NCBI RefSeq assembly: GCF_011764545.1
Contig: NZ_AP022870.1
Span: 1,658,001-1,722,000 of the forward strand
DNA length: 64,000 nucleotides
From: Phytohabitans flavus
GTDB lineage: Bacteria; Actinomycetota; Actinomycetes; Mycobacteriales; Micromonosporaceae
Reading direction: 5' to 3'
Every line of letters starts with the position of its first letter. The first letter of the stretch is position 1. A model generated the notes under the pieces. That model did no database searches and had not been told where the DNA came from. It worked only from the letters and a program-made list of their open reading frames with translations. A program made the position numbers and the translations under genes. This document shows positions 30,097 through 38,974 of the stretch, piece after piece.

Positions 30097-30297
30097 CTAC
30101 GCCGCCGGGCCGTCGTCTTCCTCCGGCTGCGGCTTCCGCTCCCGCTCGGTTCGGTGGTCGATGCTGTGCGTGCTGTAGAGCACGGTGCCGACGAAATGGG
30201 CCATCGCCTCCGTCGGCCGTTTCCGCAACCGGCCGGCATCAGCGGCCACGTCGTGCCGTGCCTCACGGTCGGTGTCGTAACGCTCTTTCTCGTCCAC
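30097..30297 (-). CDS. Small conserved-looking protein ahead of the V-ATPase operon
   Basis: A GTG at 30297 lies six bases after GAGGAGG and gives a 66-residue charged protein (VDEKERYDTDREARHDVAAD...) with a short hydrophobic patch TEAMAHFVGTVLYSTHSID and an acidic end QPEEDDGPAA. I do not recognise it. It is on the same strand 119 bp ahead of the first ATPase gene and may be the first gene of the operon or a separate small gene. Confidence 0.5.
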   Translation of the reverse strand: MDEKERYDTDREARHDVAADAGRLRKRPTEAMAHFVGTVLYSTHSIDHRTERERKPQPEEDDGPAA

Positions 30298-30599
30298 GCG
30301 CACCCTCCTCGGTACTCATGGGCCGGAACCGGGACGACGCCGCCCACGGCCAGGAATGCCTAGACCGACTACCCCTCGGGCCGCACGCTACGGGCCGCCG
30401 GAGGCTGAGCCACGCCATGCCACGGATCAGGGCGTTTGGCCTGCCCGGCCTACGCCAGAGAGTGCGAACCGAGGGTGAGCGGAGCCCGAAACACCGGGGC
30501 CTGCGCTAGCCCATTCCTCGACCGGGACCGGTTCAGCCTGCGCGGCTATCACAGTTGGGCGGTTCACAGGTCAGTCCCACGGCGGTGGTGTAGGCGGCA
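30298..30599. other. Intergenic region, no gene seen
   Basis: About 300 bases between the small gene (leftward) and the terminator of the glycoside hydrolase gene. It must contain the promoter for the ATPase operon; I could not pick a convincing -35/-10 pair. Confidence 0.5.
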
Positions 30600-30625
30600 T
30601 GGCCGCCGCCCCTTTGCGGCGGCCA
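30600..30625 (-). terminator. Hairpin after glycoside hydrolase gene
   Basis: TGGCCGCCGC and GCGGCGGCCA form a perfect 10-bp stem with a six-base loop, ending 16 bp downstream of the hydrolase stop. The minus-strand loop is AAAGGG. Confidence 0.7.
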
Positions 30626-30640
30626 CGCCCGAACGGGGGC

Positions 30641-32347
30641 TCAGATGAGTTCGATGTAGTCAAGCTCGGCATACCCGGTGCCGCCGCCGAAGAACGGTGC
30701 GCCCTTGGCCAGCCGGATGACGTTGTAGCCGGCACGCAGGTTGACGCCTGTGCTGACCGTCGCGCCAAACTGGCCCCACGCGCCCGTCGGTGGGTAGCTC
30801 ACCGTGGACCAGCCGCCGCCGTTGTACGCCACGCCGTGCGTCGCGGTGGCGCCGGTCGCGTTGGCGTACCCGATGCGCATCGTGTAGGCGCGTGCGGTCG
30901 GCACGTTCACGATGAAGTCGACGTAGCTGGCGGTGCGCGGATCGCCGGTGTTGTCGATTTGGCCGACGTATGCGCCGGCCGAGGCGCTGGAGCTGCCGAA
31001 GCGGTTGGCCCGGAAGATGGCCGCGTTCTCCGCCTCGTATCGCTGCTGGTAGCTGGGCACACCGCTGGTCGGCTGGATGACGATGTGGTAGCCGCTGGTC
31101 GCGCTCATATTGGGCACGGTGACGGTCATCTCGCCGTTGGTCACGGCCGCGGTCGTGTTGCTGATCGTCGTGGGCGTGGCCACCTGGGTGAACCGTCCGG
31201 AGGCTGGCGTCGACTCGACCAGCACCCGCACCTGATTGCCCAATGAGGACAGTCCGGTGACCCGCACGAAGTTGGTGCCGGACTCGCCGCCGAAAACGAC
31301 GCTGACGATGCGGCGGGTGGGGTCGTGCGAGGCGAAACCGTCCATCCCGGTCTGGGCGCGCGGCGTGGTGGTCACCATGTTGCCGGCCATGTCGCCGTAC
31401 CACTTGTACAGCCACCAGCTCCCGGTCGGCTGGTTGTTGACGGTAAGCCCGTTCACGGTGCCGTACTCGTACCAGAAGGCGCGCTCGGCGTTGTCCACGC
31501 CGCCGCGTTCGAACTTGGCGATGTAGCTGGCCACAGGTCCCGGCTGGTCGATCTCGGTGGGCGTGGCGTACTCGTTGATGGAGATTCGCCGCGGACTGAT
31601 GCCGAGCGACGCCTCCAGCGCGCGGTAGTTGGCGATGTGGGCGGCGATGTTTGCCGAGGTTTGCAGCTCGTGCCAGCAGATGATGTCCGGCAGCGCGTTG
31701 TTGTTGCGCGCGTTTGTGAGGAACGAGCGCATCCACGACTCGTTGTACGATGCGGTGCTCGGGCCGACGATGGGCGTGAGCGCGTCGCGGGCGCGGACCC
31801 GCTGGTAGGTGCGGACCCACCCGGCGCTGAAGTCGCCCGCGGCGGAGGTGTTCCAGGTGTAGTCGGGCTCGTTCCACAGCTCCCAGCCGGCGATGTTGCT
31901 GGTGCTGGTGGCGGCCAGCCGGTCGTTCACCTGGGTGTCCACCTTGGACAGCCAGTCGTTCCAGCTGACCCACTGGTACGGGAAGTTGGGGTAGATGTCC
32001 GGCATGCGGATGTACTCGCCGGCGCCGACCCGGCCGGCCTGTGGCGCGACGAGCAGCGCATCGCCGCCCGGCGGCTGGCCGTTGGGACGCTGGCCGACCC
32101 GAGGCGCTGGCTGAGTGAGGGTGTTCAGCTTGAGCGGGAGCAGCATGTTGTCGGCAGGGCGGTTGTTCTCGGCCAGGGCGTAGAGGCCGCCGGCACCGAC
32201 GTGGCTGACCGGGCGGAACGGGCTGGCGGCGTTGACGGTGAGGGTGGAGTTGGCGGCGCTGGCCGGACCTTCGGTCAGGCCGACGCAGGCGAGGCTGGCC
32301 GTGACGGCCACGGCCAGCGCCGCCGCGGGTACGCGGGACGATCGCAC
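30641..32347 (-). CDS. Secreted glycoside hydrolase (clan GH-A, GH39-like) with CBM35-type domain
   Basis: GTG 32347 follows CGAGGAGG; the frame is open to 32527 but the upstream part has no signal peptide. The 568-residue protein starts VRSSRVPAAALAVAVTASLA, a signal peptide ending near PASA-AN. The catalytic barrel has the acid/base motif NIAGWELWNEPDYTW (Asn-Glu-Pro) and a likely nucleophile in RRISINEYATPTE. The C-terminal 130 residues (YEAENAAIFRANRF, then GAYVGQIDNTG and AELDYIELI) form a carbohydrate-binding module of family 6/35 type. The substrate may be a xyloside or another plant or fungal polysaccharide. A divergent LacI regulator and a palindrome in the shared promoter region suggest sugar-inducible expression. 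Confidence 0.85.
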   Translation of the reverse strand: MRSSRVPAAALAVAVTASLACVGLTEGPASAANSTLTVNAASPFRPVSHVGAGGLYALAENNRPADNMLLPLKLNTLTQPAPRVGQRPNGQPPGGDALLVAPQAGRVGAGEYIRMPDIYPNFPYQWVSWNDWLSKVDTQVNDRLAATSTSNIAGWELWNEPDYTWNTSAAGDFSAGWVRTYQRVRARDALTPIVGPSTASYNESWMRSFLTNARNNNALPDIICWHELQTSANIAAHIANYRALEASLGISPRRISINEYATPTEIDQPGPVASYIAKFERGGVDNAERAFWYEYGTVNGLTVNNQPTGSWWLYKWYGDMAGNMVTTTPRAQTGMDGFASHDPTRRIVSVVFGGESGTNFVRVTGLSSLGNQVRVLVESTPASGRFTQVATPTTISNTTAAVTNGEMTVTVPNMSATSGYHIVIQPTSGVPSYQQRYEAENAAIFRANRFGSSSASAGAYVGQIDNTGDPRTASYVDFIVNVPTARAYTMRIGYANATGATATHGVAYNGGGWSTVSYPPTGAWGQFGATVSTGVNLRAGYNVIRLAKGAPFFGGGTGYAELDYIELI

Positions 32348-32664
32348 GAGGGTGCCTCCTCGGGACGGGCCCAGCGCGGCCGGGGCAGCGCCGCGCTGAA
32401 CGGGGCGCCCGTGATCCTGTCGATCATGGGCGTGTTGGGAGCGCAGCACGACGCCGGGGAACCTTTCCGACGCGTACGTGACACCGTCGAAGAGCGGGGC
32501 GGCAGTGGTCGCTCTCGGCAGCCGCATGGACGTCTCTCCTCGCCGGTGTGAACGCTAACAGGGGTTGCGGAAAAATTTTCCGGCACCGCGATATGGTTTC
32601 GCGTAGGTTACGAGGCATCTAGACGTTCGTCAATGCCCGCTTGAGGCAAAGGTTTTCCGCCACT
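32348..32664. other. Divergent promoter region of hydrolase and LacI gene
   Basis: This gap carries the promoters for both genes. It holds the palindrome annotated at 32569-32581 and a related TTTTCC stretch at about 32652-32657, just before the regulator start. A frame continuing the hydrolase N-terminus is open but has no coding character. Confidence 0.5.
32569..32581. promoter_or_regulatory. Palindrome, candidate LacI-family operator
   Basis: GGAAAA-A-TTTTCC is a perfect odd-centred palindrome in an otherwise GC-rich intergenic region, between the hydrolase start (32347) and the LacI start (32665). It is AT-rich at the centre rather than having the usual CG centre of LacI operators, so binding is inferred from position and symmetry only. 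Confidence 0.55.
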
Positions 32665-33696
32665 ATGGTTGGGCGCGTGGCAGGCAAGCGACCCCGGGTG
32701 GGCATCGTCGACGTGGCCCAGCGAGCCGGCGTCTCGGTCGGCACGGTCTCGAAAGTCCTCAATGGCCGGGGCCAGCTACGCACCGAGACCCGCGACCGGG
32801 TGCGCACCGCCGCGCAGGAGCTCGGCTTCGTGCCCAGCGCGGTCGCGGCCAGCCTGCACAGCGGCCGCACATACACGGTGGGACTGATCATGACCGACCA
32901 CCATGGACGGTTCAGCTTGCCGATCCTGCACGGCGCTGAGGACGCGCTGGGCTGGGACGAAACTCTCGCGTTCGTCTGCGACACTCGCGACGACCCAATT
33001 CGCGAGCAGCACTACGTGCGCAGCCTGGCCCGCCGCCGGGTCGATGGCATCATCGTGGCCGGCCGCCGCACCGAGCCGCGGCCGCCGCTGTCCGGCGCGC
33101 CGCCGGTGCCGGTCGTGTATGCGTTCGCCCGCTCGGCTGATCCCGCCGACCGCAGCGTGGTCGTCGACGAGGAGGGCGGCGCCGCCCTCGCCGTCCAGCA
33201 CCTGCTGCGCACCGGCCGCCGGCGGATCGCCCACGTCACGGGCCCGAACGGCCACGCCTCGGTGCGCGCGCGGGTCGACGGCACGGCGCGGGCGCTGCGG
33301 GAGGCCGGGCTGGAGATGGTCGGCGAGCCCTGGTACGGCGGGTGGAGCGAGGTGTGGGGCCGCTTCGCCGCAGCCATTCTCGTGCGCGAGCATCCCGACG
33401 TCGACGCGGTCTTCTGTGGTAGCGACGCGATCGGCCGCGGCGTCGCCGACGGTCTGCGCGACAGCGGGCGACGGGTGCCGGAGGACATCGCACTGGTCGG
33501 CGTCGACAACTGGCTGCCCACTGCGGAGGGCTGCCGGCCGCCGCTGACCAGCGTCGACCTCAACCTCCAGCAGGTCGGGCGGACGGCGGGCGCGTTGCTG
33601 CTGGAGGCCATCCAGTGCGGCGCCACCGAGCCCGGAATCCAAACGGTGCCGTGCCGCCTGGTGGTACGCGCCTCGTCCGGCCCAGCGGGTCATTGA
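32665..33696 (+). CDS. LacI-family transcriptional regulator
   Basis: The 343-residue regulator has an N-terminal HTH and hinge (VGIVDVAQRAGVSVGTVSKV, then VRTAAQELGFVPSAVAASLH) and a periplasmic-binding-protein-like sensor domain (YTVGLIMTDHHGRFSLPILH, VVVDEEGGAALAVQHLLRTG, IAHVTGPNGHASVRARVDGT, DAVFCGSDAIGRGVADGLRD, LVGVDNWLPTAEGCRPPLTS). ATG 32665 (MVGRVAGKRPR) is preferred; a longer frame to 32641 adds eight residues without a ribosome site. It is divergent from the glycoside hydrolase gene and probably represses it until a sugar is bound. The ligand is unknown. Confidence 0.9.
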   Translation: MVGRVAGKRPRVGIVDVAQRAGVSVGTVSKVLNGRGQLRTETRDRVRTAAQELGFVPSAVAASLHSGRTYTVGLIMTDHHGRFSLPILHGAEDALGWDETLAFVCDTRDDPIREQHYVRSLARRRVDGIIVAGRRTEPRPPLSGAPPVPVVYAFARSADPADRSVVVDEEGGAALAVQHLLRTGRRRIAHVTGPNGHASVRARVDGTARALREAGLEMVGEPWYGGWSEVWGRFAAAILVREHPDVDAVFCGSDAIGRGVADGLRDSGRRVPEDIALVGVDNWLPTAEGCRPPLTSVDLNLQQVGRTAGALLLEAIQCGATEPGIQTVPCRLVVRASSGPAGH

Positions 33697-33930
33697 GCGC
33701 GGCTACAGCTCGCCCGTGACTGTGCCTGGCGCGAACGATGAGCTACGAGTCGGCAACGTCGGCGAAGGCTGCGTCGGGGTTGCGGACGCATGCGGGCACG
33801 GACGGGCAGCTATCACAAGGGGTTACGTGAGCCAGCTAACGTAACGAGCGGTGGAGGAGGCACCCGTTAGCGCGGTCCCGGCGCGGGGGATTTCGCCCGG
33901 CGATGTCCTCCTGGTTGCGACAATGGGTGG

Positions 33931-34593
33931 ATGCGCGCCCGGTGGTTATCGCACTGGATCCACGCGAGGGATCGCCGCTGGCCGGCCGCCCTCGTGATTG
34001 TCGTTCTGATCATCCTGCAATGGCTGACGCCGGACAGGCTGAACTTCGAGCCACCGTGGCTGTTGCCGGGCCTCGAACTACTGCTGTTGGCCATCCTGGT
34101 TGCGCTGCACCGCTACGAGGTCAGGCGCAAGGCGCAGCTGGTACGGACGCTGTTTACGGCCGTTTTCGCGATGGCGAGCCTCGCGATGGTGTGGTCAGTC
34201 GGTCGCCTGATCACGCTGCTGGTGATCGCGGGCGACCCCGATAGCCCGAAGACCGTTATACTCACCGGGGGAGTCATATGGGTAAATGCCATTGGCATCT
34301 TCGGGCTCTGGTACTGGCAGATGGACGGGGGCGGCCCCGCCGCACGGGCTGAGGGCCGCCGGCCGTACCCAGATTTCCTCTTTCCACAAACGGCGGTTCA
34401 GGGTGCCGCACCCACTGGGTGGAGGCCGAATCTCATCGACTACCTCTACCTGTCATTCACGAACTCCACCGCGTACAGCCCGACCCACACGCTGCCGATC
34501 AGCGCATTGGCGAAGCTGAGCATGGCGCTGCAAGGCGCCCTGTCGCTGCTCATCATCGTGGTCGTGGTCGCGCGGGCAATTGGCATCAAGTAG
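33931..34593 (+). CDS. Integral membrane protein of unknown function
   Basis: The 220-residue protein has five predicted membrane helices (ALVIVVLIILQWLTP, WLLPGLELLLLAILVALH, LFTAVFAMASLAMVWSVGRL, GGVIWVNAIGIFGLWYWQMD and ALQGALSLLIIVVVVARAIG). Between helices 4 and 5 lies a conserved-looking stretch YPDFLFPQTAVQG and DYLYLSFTNSTAYSPTHTLP, which I recall from a widespread actinobacterial hypothetical family with an ion-channel-like last segment. No function is known to me. It stands alone; the 234 bases before it and the 285 after it hold no supported gene. Confidence 0.8.
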   Translation: MRARWLSHWIHARDRRWPAALVIVVLIILQWLTPDRLNFEPPWLLPGLELLLLAILVALHRYEVRRKAQLVRTLFTAVFAMASLAMVWSVGRLITLLVIAGDPDSPKTVILTGGVIWVNAIGIFGLWYWQMDGGGPAARAEGRRPYPDFLFPQTAVQGAAPTGWRPNLIDYLYLSFTNSTAYSPTHTLPISALAKLSMALQGALSLLIIVVVVARAIGIK

Positions 34594-34878
34594 CGCGCCC
34601 GCCGGGCACAGAGACACCCGTCCCGCGTCTTCACACTCGCGAGCCAGTCCGCGCCCAGGAGACGAGTCCATCGCCACCGAGCGTGCGCACGGCCGTGGTA
34701 GCAGTCCAGGAACTCGTCAGCGAAGGACCGCGCAGGCGCGAGTAGGCGGACCCGGCCCTTTCCGCGATCTGCCGCGATCCGCTCGTCACCGAAGTGACGG
34801 CGGGCGCCGCACGCCGGCGTCCGGTCACGCGGATGGAGCGTACGTTGTTCCCGACCAGGCTCGTGAGATGCTGCGGAG

Positions 34879-35376
34879 ATGCCCTCTCTGCCAAGGACGT
34901 CGGCCGAAGATGTCATCGATCAGCCTGGTCGGGTTCAGTTTGAGGTGTTCCTCGACGAGCACCGTGATGCGCTCAATCGATGCTTGGATGGGCTGACGGA
35001 GGAGCAGGTACGTCGATCCCTGGTGCCCTCGCGGACCACGTTGCTGGGGCTGGTGAAGCACGCGACATTCGTAGAGAAGGTTTGGTTCGACGAAGGCATC
35101 ACGCGCCGGTCACGCACCGAGATCGGCATCCCCGCGACTCCAAGCGAGTCGTTCGACCTCGATGACGAGGACACCATCGCCGCCGTCCAGTTAGCGCACC
35201 GTGAAGCATGCGAGGCATCACGTCGCGCGGCTGCACCTTTGGAGCTGGACGACATTGTGCACGGCAACCGGCGCGGTCCGCTCCCGCTGCGTTGGGTGTA
35301 CCTCCACATGCTGCGCGAACTCGCCCAGCACTGCGGGCACGCAGACATCCTGCGCGAGCAACTCCTGAATGAGTAG
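34879..35376 (+). CDS. DinB-family protein (DUF664)
   Basis: This 165-residue four-helix-bundle protein belongs to the DinB/YfiT superfamily, putative metal-dependent thiol-using enzymes (mycothiol S-transferase type) of mostly unknown substrate. Visible features: FLDEHRDALNRCLDGLTEEQ (helix 1), TLLGLVKHATFVEKVWFDEG with the first His, and a C-terminal PLRWVYLHMLRELAQHCGHA followed by DILREQ, giving the usual His ligands. It overlaps the start of the next small frame by eight bases. Confidence 0.85.
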   Translation: MPSLPRTSAEDVIDQPGRVQFEVFLDEHRDALNRCLDGLTEEQVRRSLVPSRTTLLGLVKHATFVEKVWFDEGITRRSRTEIGIPATPSESFDLDDEDTIAAVQLAHREACEASRRAAAPLELDDIVHGNRRGPLPLRWVYLHMLRELAQHCGHADILREQLLNE

Positions 35377-35617
35377 CGCGCCGGCCGGCTTCAGCATCTA
35401 CACCGCCGCCGGCGGTACACCCACCGTCCTGTTCGACAGCGGCGACGGGCTACCGGACACATTGGCACGTCGCCCGGCTCGCCCACGCGCACGCCACTTC
35501 GGCTTCGACGCCGCCGGCACCTACACCGTCAGGTTCAGCGTGACCGGCACGCTCGTCGGCGGCGGCACCAGCAGCTCCGGCTCCAAGCAGTTCACCTTCC
35601 AGGTACTCAGCAGCTGA
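35369..35617 (+). pseudogene. Fragment of an actinobacterial surface-anchored domain protein
   Basis: The 82-codon frame reads FSIYTAAGGTPTVLFDSGDG, a broken middle LARRPARPRARHFGFDAAGT, then YTVRFSVTGTLVGGGTSSSG and FTFQVLSS. This is the pattern of the repeat found in the choice-of-anchor-M surface proteins linked to metal ABC transporters (TIGR03769/TIGR03773 type). There is no signal peptide and no anchor, and the middle seems out of frame, so it is probably the decayed remainder of a larger gene. Confidence 0.5.
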
Positions 35618-35635
35618 CACACCCTCCCCAAAAGC

Positions 35636-35671
35636 GGGTCCCCGCCGCCCTCCCAACCGCGGCGGGGACCC
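35636..35671. terminator. Strong hairpin between convergent genes
   Basis: GGGTCCCCGCCGC and GCGGCGGGGACCC form a perfect 13-bp stem with a 10-base loop, between the rightward fragment and the leftward universal stress gene. It is likely to act in both directions. Confidence 0.75.
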
Positions 35672-35751
35672 CCGCGTCCGCATGACAACCGCCTGGCCGG
35701 GTGCAACGGTTGCCGGTCCAGATAGTCGCGGCCGCTACCCGGCTGGTGGGG

Positions 35752-36561
35752 TCAGGTGGGCTGTTCGCGGACGACGGCGACGGGGCAGTGGGCGTGGTGG
35801 AGCAGTTGTTGGCTGACCGAGCCGAGCAGCGTTCCGCGTAGTTGGCCCATCCCTCGGGTGCCGACCACGACGAGTTGGGCATCGTGGCTCGCTTCGGCCA
35901 TCACCCGGCCGGCAGGGCCGTCGACGATGTCGATGGCGGCCGAGACCTGCGGGTACTTGTCCCGCAGCGGTGCGACCGCGCCCTGTATCTCGGGTGGCTG
36001 CCCGTTGGGTGCGGGCTGCGGCCGGGCCGACAGGACGCGCAGGCTGACCTTGCGCGTGGCGGCCTCGGCGAAGGCGAAGTCCGCGGCGAGCAGGGAGCAC
36101 GCCGAGCCGTCCACGCCGACCACGACCGGTGTGTCACCGGCGGCGGCGGTCTGGCGCACGACGACGACCGGGCTGTGCGCGTGCGCGCTGACGTTGATGC
36201 TGGTCGATCCGAGGAGCAGTCCGGTGAAGCCGCCGTGCCCGCGACTGCCCAACACCATCAGCCGGGCCTGCTCGGACCGGTCCACCAGCACCGCGGTGGC
36301 GGGGCCGGAGGCAACCGTACCCGCGACCGTCACCTGCGGGTGTGACGTGCGGGCTCGCCCGACCCGGGCCGAGACAATCCGCTCGGCGCCGTCATCCGGC
36401 CGGGGCGCGGGGATGGGCCCAACCGGCCCCAACCACTCGAACACGTACACCAGAAGGACCGGCGCGCCGGTACGCCAACCCTCGTCCAACGCCCAACCCA
36501 AGGCCGCCTCGGCGCCCTCCGACGCGTCGTAACCAACGACGATGGGACGTGATGTCATCAT
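35752..36561 (-). CDS. Tandem universal stress protein (UspA x2)
   Basis: Two UspA domains are fused head to tail: residues about 5-140 (IVVGYDASEGAEAALGWALD ... VLGSRGHGGFTGLLLGSTSI) and 145-265 (VVVGVDGSACSLLAADFAFA ... VVGTRGMGQLRGTLLGSVSQ). Both have the Gly-rich loop G-2x-G-9x-G-S/T that binds ATP, ending with CPVAVVRE. The ATG pair at 36561/36558 is preceded by GGAG; a TTG at 36570 is less likely. Such proteins respond to stress or dormancy. It is a single-gene unit. Confidence 0.93.
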   Translation of the reverse strand: MMTSRPIVVGYDASEGAEAALGWALDEGWRTGAPVLLVYVFEWLGPVGPIPAPRPDDGAERIVSARVGRARTSHPQVTVAGTVASGPATAVLVDRSEQARLMVLGSRGHGGFTGLLLGSTSINVSAHAHSPVVVVRQTAAAGDTPVVVGVDGSACSLLAADFAFAEAATRKVSLRVLSARPQPAPNGQPPEIQGAVAPLRDKYPQVSAAIDIVDGPAGRVMAEASHDAQLVVVGTRGMGQLRGTLLGSVSQQLLHHAHCPVAVVREQPT

Positions 36562-37107
36562 CTGCTCCAAAGGGCGATCAGGGAACGTAAGGCGGCTCTT
36601 CGGTTACGCCCTCGCTGGCGCCGTGGTCAGGCCAAACGCCGCGGCCACTGAGACGCGGACGCGGGTCGAGTTCGCGGCGGCTGCGGCCGCCCTCGTTGTC
36701 AAGGTAGCCGCGTGGAACGCCGACCGATGCCACAACATCGAACTCCCTGAGGTGCACCCCACAATCAGGGTGACCAACACGAGGTACTGGCCTTCAAGCA
36801 CGCGGTGCGGGGACACGGCGAGGTGGCCCAGCTCTCACAGTGCCGCAGGCGCCCAGCCAGGTCGCTGACCAGGGATTGCGCGGTGCCGGAGACCGGCCAG
36901 CGAAGCGGGGCAGCTACTGCTGGCCGCAGCAGCCGCAACTGCGTAACGGGGCGCCCCCACGATCGAGGGTGCCCGGTGGCGTTCAGACAAGGGCTCAGTC
37001 GGGCCAATGATCGGACACTCCAGCGCGGCGGCGGAGATCGGCGATCATGTTGGCGGACAGGTTGCTGCGGGCTGCGAGAATCGCATAGCCGTCGATGGGG
37101 AGGCGCT
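36562..37107. other. Intergenic region without a supported gene
   Basis: About 545 bases. Frames on both strands are low-quality shadows; a minus frame near 36604-36816 has a hydrophobic patch (GQYLVLVTLIVGCTSGSSM) but no ribosome site or clear continuation. GGGGAGG before 37108 serves the next gene. Confidence 0.45.
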
Positions 37108-37956
37108 ATGGAAAAAACGGAACACTCGTCGGACCTTCCACCCGACGAGGCGCGACTGGCCGCCGAGCGTGGCCTGGGCGACCTGGTTCACAGCTACCGC
37201 TACGTTGGAGACGCCTCTAGTGTGATGCTGCCGTCGGCCGGGCCTGTGCTACTCGGGTTGGGGGCCGCGTTCACCGCGTCGGGCGCCTGGTGGGGTGTTG
37301 TGCTGCTCGTCGCTGGGGTGCCGTTGACCTACCTGCTAGTGCGCCGGCTCACTGGGTACTTCCGCCAGCGGGGCCGCCGGGTTCACCAGTTCACCGGCGG
37401 TCTGGTGATCATCGAGCCTAGCGGCCTGCCGGAGGCGGTCGCCTGGGACGACGTCGAGAGCTTCTCGCACGGTGCGATGCAGATCCACCAGGAGAGCCCG
37501 TTCGGGACCAGCTCCGCCCACGTCGGTACCTGGAACTTCTACGCCCTGCGGTGCCGGGATGGCCGGCTGTTCGCGATCTCCAACGAGTTCAAGGACACCG
37601 GACCCATCGCCGCCGCCCTCGACCACCAGGTGCCGCCGCTACAGGCGGCCCGAGCCGAGGCGAAAATCGCGGCCGGTGAGGAGGTCGACTTCGGCGCCAT
37701 CAGAGTCGGCCCACACGACATTTCCGTGTACCGGGACGCCACCCCACCCGCCAATGTGATCGTCCCGCCTACCTCCCCGTTGCCGGACCAACGAGTGCCG
37801 TGGACGAACATCGACCGGTTCGAATTCAGTAACAACAGACTCCGGATCTTCGCACGCGGCGACGCTCGCGCACCCATGATCATCCTCAACCCTAAAACGA
37901 TCTGGAACTTCCCGGCGCTCACGCTGCTCCTCCAGCGGATGCGGCCACCGACGTAG
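37108..37956 (+). CDS. Membrane protein of DUF6585-like type
   Basis: ATG 37108 follows GGGGAGG; upstream codons of the same frame look non-coding. The 282-residue protein has an N-terminal cytosolic part (RGLGDLVHSYRYVGDASSVM), two close membrane helices (about 45-85, GPVLLGLGAAFTASGAW and VVLLVAGVPLTYLLVRR) and a C-terminal domain with two PH-like beta segments (GLVIIEPSGLPEAVAWDDVE, CRDGRLFAISNEFKDTGPIA, then PHDISVYRDATPPANV and RVPWTNIDRFEFSNNRLRIF). Proteins with this order of helices and bacterial PH-like domains are common in actinobacteria; their role is unknown to me. Confidence 0.75.
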   Translation: MEKTEHSSDLPPDEARLAAERGLGDLVHSYRYVGDASSVMLPSAGPVLLGLGAAFTASGAWWGVVLLVAGVPLTYLLVRRLTGYFRQRGRRVHQFTGGLVIIEPSGLPEAVAWDDVESFSHGAMQIHQESPFGTSSAHVGTWNFYALRCRDGRLFAISNEFKDTGPIAAALDHQVPPLQAARAEAKIAAGEEVDFGAIRVGPHDISVYRDATPPANVIVPPTSPLPDQRVPWTNIDRFEFSNNRLRIFARGDARAPMIILNPKTIWNFPALTLLLQRMRPPT

Positions 37957-38974
37957 CGCCCACCATCAACACGCCTCCGGCTAGCACCAAGTTAAGTCGT
38001 ACGACCTGCCGGAGGTCTGCGTCTCGTTCGGGCTGGCCCGCGGCGACGGTGATGAGGCCCATCTCAGCAAGCGGGCTAACCCTCGATCGTGGGGGCGCCC
38101 CGTTGTCATGCGCGACCATCGCTAGGCCGCCCGCCCGCCCGGTCGCCGGGTTGGCCGCTTGACCGCGCGGTGCAGCAACGCGCCCAACGTGTCGCGTTGC
38201 TCGTCGGACAGCGGCGGCCACTGCTCGACGTTGGCGGTCACGTGGACCATCAACGCTGCCTACAGGCGGGCGACGGCGCTTGGGTTCGGGTTCTGGCTTG
38301 TGGCCATGTTCCTCCACGGTGGACTGTCGCGGACCGTTAGCGGGATGGTTCCCGGCGCACGCCGGTAGTGGATGCGCCAGCCGGTAACGGCACGGACCGG
38401 TACGGGCCGAGATTTGGGGCCGGAAAAGGTTGGCACACTCGTGCCGTCGCGGCCGGTGTTGCCGCTAACCCGTAGCACCGCCGGCCCGGGCGCTACGGGG
38501 GTTAGCGGACGTGTTAGCCCTGCAGGTCATCGGCGCTACGGGTATCCGGGAGCGCTACGGGTGGCGCCACCGTGGTAGCGGCAACAAGGACCCGACCGCC
38601 GGCCGGATCGACATCCTCAGCGCAGGGCAGTCACTGGTCGCGATCATCGGTGTGGTCTATGCCATCAAGGAGATCGCTGCCGCGTCCGCGCTCCCGGCCG
38701 ACCTGGCCGAGTTCGGCCGGCGTCCGGTGTCGATTCCAGCGGTGTCCGCGCGTCGACCAGGTAGGAGCTCCGTTCGAGGAGCCGACTTAGATCGGAGCAT
38801 GTCGATGAGAAAGGCCGGCCAGGGCTGGTACGAGATCGTCCTCAACCCAGAGCCTGGTGATTTGCACAGCAAACGCAGGTTCGGATCTCGTACCCGACGT
38901 CCTGCATCGCAGCGATGAGTTTCGGCGGCTTGATCAATGACTAGTAGCATCGAGACCAATCGGAGGCGCAAGAA
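37957..38974. other. Intergenic region with remnants and CGCTA-rich motifs
   Basis: About 1 kb with no intact gene. It carries the MFS remnant listed separately (38583-38690). It also holds a run of short related motifs between about 38060 and 38580: CGCTACGGG three times, GTTAGCGG or GTTAGCGGG twice, and relatives. These look like decayed intergenic repeats. CGGAGGCGCAAG at the right end is the ribosome site of the next gene. Confidence 0.45.
38583..38690 (+). pseudogene. Remnant of a multidrug MFS transporter
   Basis: A 36-codon stretch reads GNKDPTAGRIDILSAGQSLV and AIIGVVYAIKEIAA. This matches the loop and sixth-to-seventh helix region of DHA2-type (14-helix) drug exporters, which typically read RDP-x-x-GRLDLLSA then L-x-x-V-x-YGLKEIA. 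The sequence before and after has no MFS character, so only this piece survives. Confidence 0.6.

Noticed and set aside
34446..34916. 156-codon minus-strand ORF
   Set aside because: Overlaps the membrane protein gene in antisense and has no family features or ribosome site.
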